Assembly: GCA_016178725.1 (NCBI GenBank)
Contig: JACOSV010000054.1
Location: forward strand, 1 to 64,000
Length of the DNA stretch: 64,000 bases
Reading direction: 5' to 3'
From: Candidatus Eiseniibacteriota bacterium
GTDB lineage: Bacteria > Eisenbacteria > RBG-16-71-46
Under the pieces are notes generated by a model. The model did no database searches and had not been told where the DNA came from. It saw only the letters and a program-made list of their open reading frames with translations. Below, piece after piece: positions 47,067 through 56,498 of this stretch. Each line of letters starts with the position of its first letter. The stretch's first letter is position 1. The position numbers and the translations under genes are program-made.

Positions 47067-48920
47067 CTATGACAGGTCTAAACGGGTGTCAACGACTTGT
47101 GAATCCGGGACTTCCACGCCGTTCGCCCCGTTCGAGTTGGGCTGGGCGGGGCGGCGAGCCCCGTCCATGAACTGGAGCTGGTAGAGGCGGTAGTAGATGC
47201 CCCCCAGCGCCATGAGGTCGGCGTGCGTTCCGGTCTCGCGCACCTCGCCGTGATGGATCACGACGACGCGGTTCACGTCCTGGATCGTGGTGAGGCGGTG
47301 GGCGATCACGAGGCACGAGCGCCCGCGCATCAGCCGGCGCAGGGCGTCCTGGAGCAGCGCCTCGGCGCGCGGGTCGACACTCGAGGTCGCCTCGTCGGGC
47401 ACCAGCAGACTCGGATCGCAGGCGAGCGCGCGCGCGAACGCGAGCAGCTGGCGCTGGCCGGCCGAGAGCGTCGCGCCGCGCTCGACGACCGGCGCGTCGT
47501 AGCCGCCGGGCAGTCGCTCGATGAACGCATGCGCGTGGACCTCGCGCGCCGCGCGCTCGATCTGCTCGCGGGTGAGCGCGGGGTCGCCGAGGCGCAGGTT
47601 GCCGGCGATCGTGCCCGAGAAGAGGAAGACGTCCTGCAGCACGAAGCCGAGCCGGCGGCGGAGCGCGCCGAGATCCCACTCGGCGAGCGGCCGGCCGTCG
47701 ACGCGAATCGTGCCGCGCTGCGGCGCGTAGAAGCCGAGCAGCAGGCTCGCGATCGTGCTCTTGCCCGAGCCGGTCGCACCGACCAGCGCGAGGCGCTCGC
47801 CGGGCGCGATCGTGAACGACACGTCGCGCAGCACCCAGTCGGGCTCGCGGTAGGCGAACCACACGTGGTCGAACTCGACGCGGCCCTCGAACCGCGACGC
47901 GGGCGCGAGCGCCGGCGCGCGGGGGTCGACGGGCGTGTCGAGCAGGTCGAAGATGCGCTCCGACGACGCCATCGCCTGCTGCAGGATGTTGTACTTCTCG
48001 CTCAAGTCCGAGATCGGGCGGAAGAACCGCTGCGTGTACTGGATGAACGCGACCAGCGTGCCGAGCGTGATGCTGGTCCACATCACCTGCCGGCCGCCGT
48101 ACCACACGATCAGCGACACCGCGAGCGCGCCGACGAGCTCGAGCGCCGGGAAGAACACCGCGTGGTAGAAGACCGTCTGGAGATTCGCGTCGCGGTGCCC
48201 GGCATTGACGGCGCTGAAGTCCTCCATGTTGTGCGCCTCGCGGCCGAAGAGCTGCACGGTGCTCATGCCGCTCAGCGTCTCGTTCATGAACGCGTTGAGC
48301 CGCGCGAGCCGCGTGCGGATGTCGCGGAACGAGACGCGCACGCGGGCGCGGAACACGAGCGTGACGATGAAGATGAGCGGGATCACCGAGAAGGCGACCC
48401 CCATCAGCTCCGGATTGATGCGCGACATCGCGATCAGGATCCCGACGAGCGTGAACACGTCGCCGAAGATCGCGACGACGCCGGCGGTGAAGAGCTCGTT
48501 CAGCACGTCCACGTCGTTGGTGACGCGCGTGAGCAGGCGGCCGACGCGGTTGCGATCGAAGAACGCCATCGGCAGCCGCTGCAGGTGCGAGAACAGCGCC
48601 ATGCGCAGGTCGAGCATCACGCGCTGGCCGACGCGCTGCATGATCTGGGTCTGTAGCCAGCCGAGCACGAACCCGGCGACCAGCACGGTGAGATAGAGGA
48701 CGGCGACGCGGTCGAGGTAGGGGATGTCGCGCTCGCGGATGCCGTGGTCGATCGCCTGCATGGTGAGCCACGGCCCGGCGAGCTGGATCACGGCGTCGGC
48801 GATCACCACCACGACCGCGCCCGCCACGCTCGCGCGGTAGGGCCGCAGGTAGCCGAGCAGCCGGCGCATGAGCCGGTGGTCGTAGGCGCGGCCGAGGTGG
48901 TCGTCGTCGTGGTCGATCAC
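47067..48920 (-). CDS. ABC exporter half-transporter (consensus catalytic Glu)
   Basis: Type I exporter TMD; Walker A GATGSGKST; signature LSAGQRQ; Walker B LLVPDEATSSVD; GTG 48920. Confidence 0.92.
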   Translation of the reverse strand: MIDHDDDHLGRAYDHRLMRRLLGYLRPYRASVAGAVVVVIADAVIQLAGPWLTMQAIDHGIRERDIPYLDRVAVLYLTVLVAGFVLGWLQTQIMQRVGQRVMLDLRMALFSHLQRLPMAFFDRNRVGRLLTRVTNDVDVLNELFTAGVVAIFGDVFTLVGILIAMSRINPELMGVAFSVIPLIFIVTLVFRARVRVSFRDIRTRLARLNAFMNETLSGMSTVQLFGREAHNMEDFSAVNAGHRDANLQTVFYHAVFFPALELVGALAVSLIVWYGGRQVMWTSITLGTLVAFIQYTQRFFRPISDLSEKYNILQQAMASSERIFDLLDTPVDPRAPALAPASRFEGRVEFDHVWFAYREPDWVLRDVSFTIAPGERLALVGATGSGKSTIASLLLGFYAPQRGTIRVDGRPLAEWDLGALRRRLGFVLQDVFLFSGTIAGNLRLGDPALTREQIERAAREVHAHAFIERLPGGYDAPVVERGATLSAGQRQLLAFARALACDPSLLVPDEATSSVDPRAEALLQDALRRLMRGRSCLVIAHRLTTIQDVNRVVVIHHGEVRETGTHADLMALGGIYYRLYQLQFMDGARRPAQPNSNGANGVEVPDSQVVDTRLDLS

Positions 48921-50728
48921 GACGCTTCCAGCTCCTCTTCGAGCCGCTGCTGGCGGTGCAGCTCGGCGTAGCGCCCGTCGAGTGCCAGCAGGCTCGCGTG
49001 CGTGCCGCGCTCGACGATGCGGCCGTCGTCGAGCACGACGATCAGATCCGCCTCGCGCACGGTGCTGACGCGGTGCGAGACGAGCAGCGTCGTGCGCCGC
49101 CGCATCTCGCCCGCGAGGCCCTTCAGAATTGCGTCCTCGGTGTGCGTGTCCACGCTCGACAGGCAGTCGTCGAGCAGCAGGATCGGCGCGTCGCGCAGGA
49201 GCGCGCGGGCGATCGCGGCGCGCTGGCGCTGCCCGCCCGAGAGCGTGATGCCGCGCTCGCCGACCATGGTGCGGAATCCGTCGGGGAATCCGCGCACGTC
49301 GGGCGTGAAGCGGGCGATTGTCGCCGCGCGCTCGACCGCCTCGGGCGAGGCATCGGCGGCGCCGCCATCCAAGTCGGTGAGGCGGCGGCCGTAGGCGATG
49401 TTCTCGGCCACCGTCGCCGAGAAGAGGAACGTCTCCTGCGGCACGACCGCGAGCGCGGCGCGCAGCGCGCCGAGGTCGAAGTCGCGCACGTCGACGCCGT
49501 CCACGAACACCGTCCGGGGCGGCGGATCGAAGAGCCGCGGCAGGAGCGAGAGCAGCGTCGTCTTGCCCGATCCCGTGCGGCCGACGAGCGCCACCGACTG
49601 CCCGGGCGCGATCGCGAGCGAGATGCCGCGCAGCGCCGGGCGATCGGCGCCGGGATACGTGAACGTGAGATCGCGGAACTCGATCGCGCCGCGGATCGGG
49701 CGAGGGTGCGCGACGGGCCACGCCTCGAGCGGGGCGCGCGGCCACGCCTCGGGCCGCACGGGCCGCGGCGGGCTCGCGATCGCCGGCACGACGTCGAGAA
49801 TCTCGACGAGGCGGCGGAACGACGCCATGCCGCGCTGGAACAGGCTGATCACCCAGCCGAGCGCGACGACCGGCCAGTTGAGCATCGCGAGGTAGACGGT
49901 GAAGGCGACGAACTGGCCGAGGCTGATGTGGCCGCGCACCACCTCGCGGCCGCCGAGGTCGAGCGCGAGCAGCGCGGCGAGGCCCGAGAGGAACGCGAGC
50001 AGCGGGTAGAAGATCCCCCAGACGCGGATCAGGCGCTCACTGCGCTCGAGGTACTCGCGGTTGAGATCGCGGAACGCCTCGATCTCCTCGGCTTCGCGCG
50101 CGAACGCGCGGATCACGCGCACGCCCGAGAGGCTCTCCTGGACGCGCGCCGAGAGCACGGCGAACTGCGCCTGGATGCGCTCGAAGCGGCGGTGGATGCG
50201 CTCGCCGAAGATCCAGGCCGTGAGCGAGACGAGCGGCAGCGGCAGCAGGCTGTAGAAGGTGAGCCGCGGGCTGATCGCGATCATGCACGCGATCGAAATC
50301 ACCGCCACCGTCACGGTGTTGACCAGATACATGAATCCCGGCCCGACCATCATGCGCACGGCCGAGAGATCGTTGGTCGCGCGCGACATCAGATCGCCGG
50401 TCGGCGTCGCCTGGTAGTACTGGACCGGGAGCGTCTGCAGGTGCGCGAAGAGATCGTTGCGCAGGTCGTATTCGATGTGGCGCGAGATGCCGATCACGCC
50501 GAGCCGCATCAGGTACTTGAACACGCCGCCGACGACCGCGATCGCGAACAGGATGCCAGCGTAGCGCGCGAGCTTGAGCGACGTGACGCCGTGGTAGAGG
50601 TCGTCCACGGCGAGCCGCAGCACGTAGGGCTGCGTGAGCGTGATCGCGTTGGTGAGGACGATGCACGCCGCGCCCCAGGCGAGCCCGCGCCGGTAGCGCG
50701 CGAGGTAGGGCAGCAGCCGTGCGGTCAG
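48917..50728 (-). CDS. ABC exporter half-transporter (degenerate Walker B)
   Basis: Walker A GRTGSGKTT; LSGGQRQR; LLLDDCLSSVD. TM1 (TARLLPYLARYRRGLAWGAACIVLTNAITLTQPY) is encoded upstream of the listed ORF start; a CTG at 50728 is the likeliest start. Confidence 0.88.
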   Translation of the reverse strand: MTARLLPYLARYRRGLAWGAACIVLTNAITLTQPYVLRLAVDDLYHGVTSLKLARYAGILFAIAVVGGVFKYLMRLGVIGISRHIEYDLRNDLFAHLQTLPVQYYQATPTGDLMSRATNDLSAVRMMVGPGFMYLVNTVTVAVISIACMIAISPRLTFYSLLPLPLVSLTAWIFGERIHRRFERIQAQFAVLSARVQESLSGVRVIRAFAREAEEIEAFRDLNREYLERSERLIRVWGIFYPLLAFLSGLAALLALDLGGREVVRGHISLGQFVAFTVYLAMLNWPVVALGWVISLFQRGMASFRRLVEILDVVPAIASPPRPVRPEAWPRAPLEAWPVAHPRPIRGAIEFRDLTFTYPGADRPALRGISLAIAPGQSVALVGRTGSGKTTLLSLLPRLFDPPPRTVFVDGVDVRDFDLGALRAALAVVPQETFLFSATVAENIAYGRRLTDLDGGAADASPEAVERAATIARFTPDVRGFPDGFRTMVGERGITLSGGQRQRAAIARALLRDAPILLLDDCLSSVDTHTEDAILKGLAGEMRRRTTLLVSHRVSTVREADLIVVLDDGRIVERGTHASLLALDGRYAELHRQQRLEEELEAS

Positions 50729-50786
50729 AGCGCGGATGGGTCGTCCTCTGCGGGTCCGGCGCGGCCGGACGTGTCCGGACCCCCGG

Positions 50787-51794
50787 TCAGTGCGCCTGCG
50801 AGCCCCCCGAGAAACCCTGGAGGCGGTTGAGCTTCGTCTGGTGGAACGCGACGCTCACGTAGAACTGATCGTAGTGCAGCGCGTTCTTGCCCGACGCCGT
50901 CGACCACGAGCCCGCCAGCATGTCGAGGCGGTCGTCCACGCGCACCAGCACGATCGGGCCTGCGAGCTGCTGGTTCGTCTCGCGGAAGAGCGGACCCTCG
51001 GACAGCGTGTTCACGCCGCGATAGCGTCCGCCGACCAGCACCGTGCGGCTCACCCACAGGCCGAGGTCGGCGCTCGTCAGCAGCTGGTCGGCCCACAGTC
51101 CCCAGCTGGCGTGCGTGCGGATCAGCTTGCCGGCGTCGTCGCGCTCGCGCAGCGCCTCGACCGTCTTCTCGCGCTTGCCGAACGAGAAGTAGCGGTAGCC
51201 GTAGCCGATCGAACCCTGGAGGAACGCGCGGTTCGCGACCGCGGTGCCGAGCTCGAGGTGCGCGCCGAGCTGCTGGAGTCCGTCCACGGTCTGCGCTGCG
51301 CCGAGCGAGTCGGCGTAGATCAGCCCGTCGCCGAGCACGAGCCCGTAGGCGCCGAGCTTGCGGTCGTAACCGAGCGGGGCGTTCCAGTCGAAGCGGACCG
51401 CCGCGGCGGTCGCGCCGTTCATCAGGCCGATCTTGACGCCGAGCCGCACGTCCTGAAGCCCGGTCATCGTGGCCGACGCCGTCCCGGCGCTCCGCGTGAC
51501 GCTCATCGCCGGCAGGCCGAACAGCACGCTCACGTGATTCTTCCAGCCGAGCTCGGACGTCGCACGCAGCACGCGCTGCTCGGTCGTGTAGCCGAGGTCG
51601 AGGCGGGCGCCGGTCGCGTCGTAGTAGGTCGGGGCGCTGAAGAGGCTGCCCTCGATCGTCGAGGACCATTCGCCCTTGCTGAAGGTCCACGGGTCGGCGG
51701 CGGCGGAGACGACGAGGAACGGGACCGCGACGGCGGCCAGCACGAGAACGGACAACGCGGTGCGCGCGCGCATGAGCGAAAGAAACGCCTCCAT
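50787..51794 (-). CDS. Exported hypothetical protein, possible outer-membrane beta-barrel
   Basis: 335 aa; signal peptide; alternating beta-strand pattern, GYGYRYFSFGK, terminal FYVSVAFHQTKLNRLQGF. Confidence 0.6.
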   Translation of the reverse strand: MEAFLSLMRARTALSVLVLAAVAVPFLVVSAAADPWTFSKGEWSSTIEGSLFSAPTYYDATGARLDLGYTTEQRVLRATSELGWKNHVSVLFGLPAMSVTRSAGTASATMTGLQDVRLGVKIGLMNGATAAAVRFDWNAPLGYDRKLGAYGLVLGDGLIYADSLGAAQTVDGLQQLGAHLELGTAVANRAFLQGSIGYGYRYFSFGKREKTVEALRERDDAGKLIRTHASWGLWADQLLTSADLGLWVSRTVLVGGRYRGVNTLSEGPLFRETNQQLAGPIVLVRVDDRLDMLAGSWSTASGKNALHYDQFYVSVAFHQTKLNRLQGFSGGSQAH

Positions 51795-51873
51795 GTGTGG
51801 ACCCGGCGCGAAGCCGGTGAATCTAGCGACGCGCATCCCCGCACGCAAGTCGCGGCTGTGGCACGATGCGCCC

Positions 51874-52866
51874 ATGGCTCCGCTCACCGTGCTCGAGTAC
51901 GTCCGCGACCCGGCCGGCTTCTGGAACATGCCGCCCGAGCGGATGGCGGCGCTCGCCCGCGAGTTCCCGGACGTGCGCTTCGAGTCGCCGGCGGACCGAG
52001 CCGAGGCCGACCGGCTGCTGCCCGAGACCGAGATCGTGCTCGGCTGGGCGGTGCGGCGCGAGAACCTCGCGAGTGCCGGACGCGTGCGCTGGATCCATCT
52101 CACCGCCGCCGGTGTGGCGAGCTACCTGTTCCCGGATCTGATCGCGAGCCCGATCGTCGTCACCAACGCGCGCGGGCTCCACGGCAGCTCGATGGCCGAG
52201 CACGCGCTCGGCATGATGCTCGCAATCGCCCGCAAGCTGCACCTCGCGCGCGACGCGCAGGCGGAGCGGCGCTGGACACAGGACGAGCAGTTCCGTTCGG
52301 CCGTGCCGTTCGGCCAGCTCGACGGCGCGACCCTCGGCATCGTCGGCTTCGGCGCGGTGGGCCGCGCGCTCGCCCAGCGCGCCCACGCGCTCGGCATGCG
52401 CGTGCTCGCGGTGCGCCGGCGCCCGGCCGATCCGCCCGCGCCCGCGGACGCGCAGTGGGGGGTGGACCGCCTCGGCGATCTGCTCGAGCAGTCGGACTGG
52501 GTGGTGCTGGTCGCGGCGTCCACCGACGCGACGCGCGGCCTGATCGGCGCGCGCGAGCTGGCGCGTATGAAGCCGGGTGCCGCGCTCATCAACCTCGCGC
52601 GCGGCGCGCTGGTGGACGAACCGGCGCTGATCGCGGCACTCGCCCAAGGCCGTCTCGGCGCGGCCGGGCTCGATGTGTTCGACGATGAGCCGCTCCCGGA
52701 ATCGAGCCCGCTCTGGGCGATGCCGAACGTCATCGTCACGCCGCACACGTCGGGGCTGGGGCCGCGTTTCTGGGAGCGCACCTGCGATCTCTTCGCCGGC
52801 AATCTCCGCCGCTACCGCGCCGGCGAGCCGCTCGAGAACGTGATCGACAAGCGCGCGGGCTATTAG
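51874..52866 (+). CDS. D-2-hydroxyacid dehydrogenase
   Basis: LGIVGFGAVGRALAQRA Rossmann motif, MKPGAALINLARGALVDEPALIAAL, GLDVFDDEPLP. Confidence 0.92.
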   Translation: MAPLTVLEYVRDPAGFWNMPPERMAALAREFPDVRFESPADRAEADRLLPETEIVLGWAVRRENLASAGRVRWIHLTAAGVASYLFPDLIASPIVVTNARGLHGSSMAEHALGMMLAIARKLHLARDAQAERRWTQDEQFRSAVPFGQLDGATLGIVGFGAVGRALAQRAHALGMRVLAVRRRPADPPAPADAQWGVDRLGDLLEQSDWVVLVAASTDATRGLIGARELARMKPGAALINLARGALVDEPALIAALAQGRLGAAGLDVFDDEPLPESSPLWAMPNVIVTPHTSGLGPRFWERTCDLFAGNLRRYRAGEPLENVIDKRAGY

Positions 52867-53571
52867 ATGAGCGCCTCGGCGGACGGCGCGACCGGGCGAG
52901 CCGCGGGTGCGGACCACGGCACGCTAGGCGTGCTGGTCGCGGGCGGCGCGGGGGCGCGTCTCGATTCCGGGCGGCCCAAGGCGCTGCTCGAGCTCGGCGG
53001 GCGCACGCTGCTCGCCCGCGCGTGCGAGACGCTCGCGGCGGTGTGCGACGTCGTCGTGGTCGCGGCCCCCGAGTCGCTCGCGGTGCCGCTGCCGGCCGGC
53101 GTCGTTCGCGTGCACGATCCGCCCGGCGTCATCGGACCGCTGGGCGGCATGGTCGCGGGACTCTCGGCGCGGCCCTACCGGCGCGCGATCGTCCTCGGCG
53201 TGGACTTCCCGTTCATGCCGCCCGCCCTTCTGCGCGCGCTGCGCGCGCGCCTCGACGAGGCGATCGTCGCGCACGAGGCGATGGCATGCGGCGCGCGCGC
53301 GATCGAGGCGATCGTCCCGGCGCCGGGCGGGATCGCGCAGCCGCTCGTCGCGGCGTATGCTCCCGGCGCGCGCGACGTGCTCGCGGCCAGGCTCGCCTCC
53401 GGCGAGCGCGCGCCGAGCCGCGCGATCCTGGCGCTCGCGGCGACGGTGCTCGACGACGCGGTGGTCGAGACCCTGCCCGGCGGGCACATGGCGTTCTTCA
53501 ACCTCAACACGCCCGCCGATCTCGAAACGGCGCGGCGGCGGATGCGGATGATGACGGAATCACGCGGATGA
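52867..53571 (+). CDS. mobA: Molybdenum cofactor guanylyltransferase-like NTP transferase
   Basis: LGVLVAGGAGARLDSGRPKALLELGGRTLLARA, GVDFPFMPPALLRAL, FFNLNTPADL. Confidence 0.8.
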   Translation: MSASADGATGRAAGADHGTLGVLVAGGAGARLDSGRPKALLELGGRTLLARACETLAAVCDVVVVAAPESLAVPLPAGVVRVHDPPGVIGPLGGMVAGLSARPYRRAIVLGVDFPFMPPALLRALRARLDEAIVAHEAMACGARAIEAIVPAPGGIAQPLVAAYAPGARDVLAARLASGERAPSRAILALAATVLDDAVVETLPGGHMAFFNLNTPADLETARRRMRMMTESRG

Positions 53572-54881
53572 CCGAGACGATGAGCCTGCCGGCGGGGCTC
53601 ACGATGGCGGGCGGCGTCCTCGCGCTCGGCGGCGCGCCGCTCGACCGCCCGCTCGCTGCGCTGCGGACGCTCGAGCCGCAGGCGTCCGCGTTCTGGGCCT
53701 ACGACCTCGATCAGATCGAGGCGCGCGCCGCGCGCTTCCGCCGCGCGTTCGCGCCGCTCCGCGCGCGGCCCGCTTACGCGCTCAAGGCGAACGCGCTCCC
53801 CGCCGTGCTCGAGCGCGTGTGCGCCGCGGGCCTCGCGGCCGAGGCGGGATCGCTCGGCGAGCTCCTGGTCGCGAAGCGCACGGGCTTCGGCGCCGCGGAC
53901 CGCAATCTCAACGGCAACGGCCGCACCGTCGCCGAAGCGGCGTTCGCCGCGCGCGAGGGCGTCCACTCGGTCAACGCCGATCACGCCGCCGAGCTCGATC
54001 TGCTCGAGCGCGAGGCTCGCGCGGCGGGCGCGACGGTGCGCGTCGCGCTGCGCGTCAACCCCGGCATCGAGACGCCCGGCCATCGCTATGTCGCGACCGG
54101 CGACGATGCGGCCAAGTTCGGCATCGCGCCGGCCGAGGCGCTCGACGCGTGGGCGGCGCGCGCGCGCTGGCCGCATCTCCGCGTGGACGGCGTGCACCTC
54201 CACGTCGGCTCGCAGCTCCTAGACGGCGCGCCGCTCGAGCGCGCCGCCGAGACCGCGCGCGCGCTGGTCGCCGAGTCCGCGGCGCGCGGCGCGCCGCTCT
54301 CGCTCGTGAACCTGGGCGGCGGCTTCGGCGTGGATTATTCCGATGCCGGCGCGGAATTCCCGCTCGAGCGCCATGCCGCGCATCTCGTCGAGCGCTTCGG
54401 TGACCTCGCGGTCGAGTGGCTGTTCGAGCCCGGGCGGTGGATCGTGGCGCCCGCGGGGGTTCTGGTCGCCGAGGTGTTGTGGGTCAAGGAACGGCCGGGG
54501 CCAGACGGCGCGACGCGGCGGTTCGTCGTGCTCGCGGCGGGGATGAACGACCTGATCCGCCCCGCGCTCTATCACGCGCGGCACCGCGTCGTCCCGGTGC
54601 GGCCGCGCGCCGGCGCGGCGACGCCGGCGGTCGTGGTCGGCCCGGTGTGCGAGAGCGCCGACATCTTCGAGCGCGAGGCGATGCTGCCGCCGATCGAGCG
54701 CGGCGATCTGGTCGCGATCCTCGACGCGGGCGCCTATGGCGCGGTGATGGCGTCGAACTACAACGGCCGACCGCGGCTCGCCGAGCTCACGGTCACGGGC
54801 GGCCGGTGGACGCGCGCGCGCGCGGGGGAGCCGGCGGACGCGGCGGCGGGCCGGGCGAGCGAGGATCGGCTGGAGGGCTGA
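53568..54881 (+). CDS. lysA: Diaminopimelate decarboxylase
   Basis: YALKANALPAVLERV, AAEAGSLGEL, HLHVGSQL, NLGGGFGVDY, EPGRWIVAPAG, CESADIFEREAMLP, DAGAYGAVMASNYNGRPR. Confidence 0.94.
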   Translation: MTETMSLPAGLTMAGGVLALGGAPLDRPLAALRTLEPQASAFWAYDLDQIEARAARFRRAFAPLRARPAYALKANALPAVLERVCAAGLAAEAGSLGELLVAKRTGFGAADRNLNGNGRTVAEAAFAAREGVHSVNADHAAELDLLEREARAAGATVRVALRVNPGIETPGHRYVATGDDAAKFGIAPAEALDAWAARARWPHLRVDGVHLHVGSQLLDGAPLERAAETARALVAESAARGAPLSLVNLGGGFGVDYSDAGAEFPLERHAAHLVERFGDLAVEWLFEPGRWIVAPAGVLVAEVLWVKERPGPDGATRRFVVLAAGMNDLIRPALYHARHRVVPVRPRAGAATPAVVVGPVCESADIFEREAMLPPIERGDLVAILDAGAYGAVMASNYNGRPRLAELTVTGGRWTRARAGEPADAAAGRASEDRLEG

Positions 54882-54923
54882 CGCCTCGTCACGGCGCCGG
54901 CGCGGGCCGCGCCTCACTTCCGT

Positions 54924-54945
54924 CAACTCTCCTTGAGGAGAGTTG
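54924..54945. terminator. Perfect hairpin between convergent genes (caactctcc-ttga-ggagagttg)
   Basis: 9-bp perfect arms; no U tract. Confidence 0.45.
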
Positions 54946-54991
54946 GTCGAGGACCGGCGCAGGGCTGGACGCGCGCTTCAAGCAGATTCGA

Positions 54992-55429
54992 TCAGCGCGC
55001 CCACGCATGCCGGTGATAGACGGGCGCGCCGTGATCGCTCGCGCCGTAGCCGCGCACGAGCAGCGTGTCGGCGCACGGGAAGCTGATGCAGACGTAGTAG
55101 TCGAGCAGCTTCCCGCTCGGCAGCACCTCGATCGTCTTCATGACGCGCGTGAGCGTCGAGTCGAGGACGAACACGCCGAACAGCTCGTCCTTGCCGCTCG
55201 ACGGGGCGCGCGTCACGCCGGTCGCGAGCGCGGCGTAGAGATGGCCGGGCCGCGTCGCGTCGTCGATCACGTCCAGTACGTGGACCTGCGCGATGAGCGG
55301 GTTGGTCCGCTCGAACACGCGATGCATCTGGGCGAGCAGCGCGAGCGTCGCGGGGCTCGCCGACGCGGCCGGCGAAACGCCGAGCACGATCAGGATCAGT
55401 CCGGCGGCGAGCGTCCGCACGATTCGCAT
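54992..55429 (-). CDS. Exported hypothetical protein
   Basis: 145 aa; signal peptide MRIVRTLAAGLILIVLGVSPAASA; good frame. Confidence 0.55.
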   Translation of the reverse strand: MRIVRTLAAGLILIVLGVSPAASASPATLALLAQMHRVFERTNPLIAQVHVLDVIDDATRPGHLYAALATGVTRAPSSGKDELFGVFVLDSTLTRVMKTIEVLPSGKLLDYYVCISFPCADTLLVRGYGASDHGAPVYHRHAWAR

Positions 55430-55682
55430 GGGGTTCTCCGAGGGTCCGGCGCGCGACGCGATCGTGCGCGCACGCCGTCTCCTGTTTTCGGCCCTGGGCG
55501 TCCGAGGCTCCACGACAAACTGCAGCGCCCGCGCGGCTTGACAGTCGCCTAGCCCGGGCGGGAGACTGCCGCGCTGACTCCCGCCGCACGCGCTCCATGC
55601 GGGAGCGTCGTCCGCGACATTGTGAAACTTGGCGCAAGGCGGGCCCGCGCGGGCCCGGGCCCTGCCGATCCGAGGTGCGCGG

Positions 55683-56435
55683 TTGCTCCAGGTCGTGTGC
55701 ATCAAGCAGGTCGCCGACACCGAGACGCGCGTCCGCGTCGCCGCAGACGGCAAGACGCTCGATCCCTCGGGCGTCACCTGGATCATGAACCCGTACGACG
55801 AGTTCGCCCTCGAGCAGGCGCTGCGCATCCGCGAGGCCGCCGGCGCGGGTGAGGTCGTCGTCGTCTCGCTCGGCGGCGCGGGGCTCCAGACCACGCTGCG
55901 GAACGCCCTGGCGATGGGAGCGGACCGGGCGATCCATCTCAAGACCGACGCCGTCCAGCCCGACCCGCTGCAGGTCGCGCGCGCGCTCGCGGCCGCGATC
56001 CGGCCGCTCGACCCGCACATCGTGTGGTGCGGCAAGCAGGCCGTGGACGACGACGCCGCGCAGGTCGGCCCGATGACGGCCGAGATGCTCGACCTGCCGT
56101 GCGTCACGGTGGTCGCGGCGATCGAGCTCCAGGGCGGGACCGCGGTCGTCGAGCGCGAGATCGAGGGCGGACGCGAGGTCGTCGAGGTCACGCTGCCCGC
56201 GCTGCTCGCCGCCGACAAGGGACTCAACGAGCCCCGCTATGCTTCGCTCAAGGGCATCATGGCGGCGAAAAAGAAGCCGATCGCCGAGGCCGCGGCCGAG
56301 CTCGGCGCGCCGGCGCTCGAGCCGGTCTCGCTCGCGCTGCCCGCGGCGCGCGCGCCGGGCCGCGTCGTCGGCCAGGGCGCGGCGGCGGTGCCCGAGCTGG
56401 TGCGGCTGCTGCGCCATGAGGCGAAGGTCATCTGA
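55683..56435 (+). CDS. etfB: Electron transfer flavoprotein beta subunit
   Basis: VVCIKQVADTETRVRV, IMNPYDEFALEQALRIRE, GKQAVDDDAAQVGPMTAEML; TTG or GTG start. Confidence 0.92.
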   Translation: MLQVVCIKQVADTETRVRVAADGKTLDPSGVTWIMNPYDEFALEQALRIREAAGAGEVVVVSLGGAGLQTTLRNALAMGADRAIHLKTDAVQPDPLQVARALAAAIRPLDPHIVWCGKQAVDDDAAQVGPMTAEMLDLPCVTVVAAIELQGGTAVVEREIEGGREVVEVTLPALLAADKGLNEPRYASLKGIMAAKKKPIAEAAAELGAPALEPVSLALPAARAPGRVVGQGAAAVPELVRLLRHEAKVI

Positions 56436-56498
56436 TGTCATGCCACTCTTCCAAGGTCGTCTGATGTCACGAATCGCTTCCAAGGTCATTTGATGCCG
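56424..56498 (+). repeat. 29-bp tandem repeat of the stop/start junction (aaggtcNtNtgatg..., 2.6 copies)
   Basis: Units at 56424, 56453 and 56482, exact 29-bp spacing. Confidence 0.85.
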
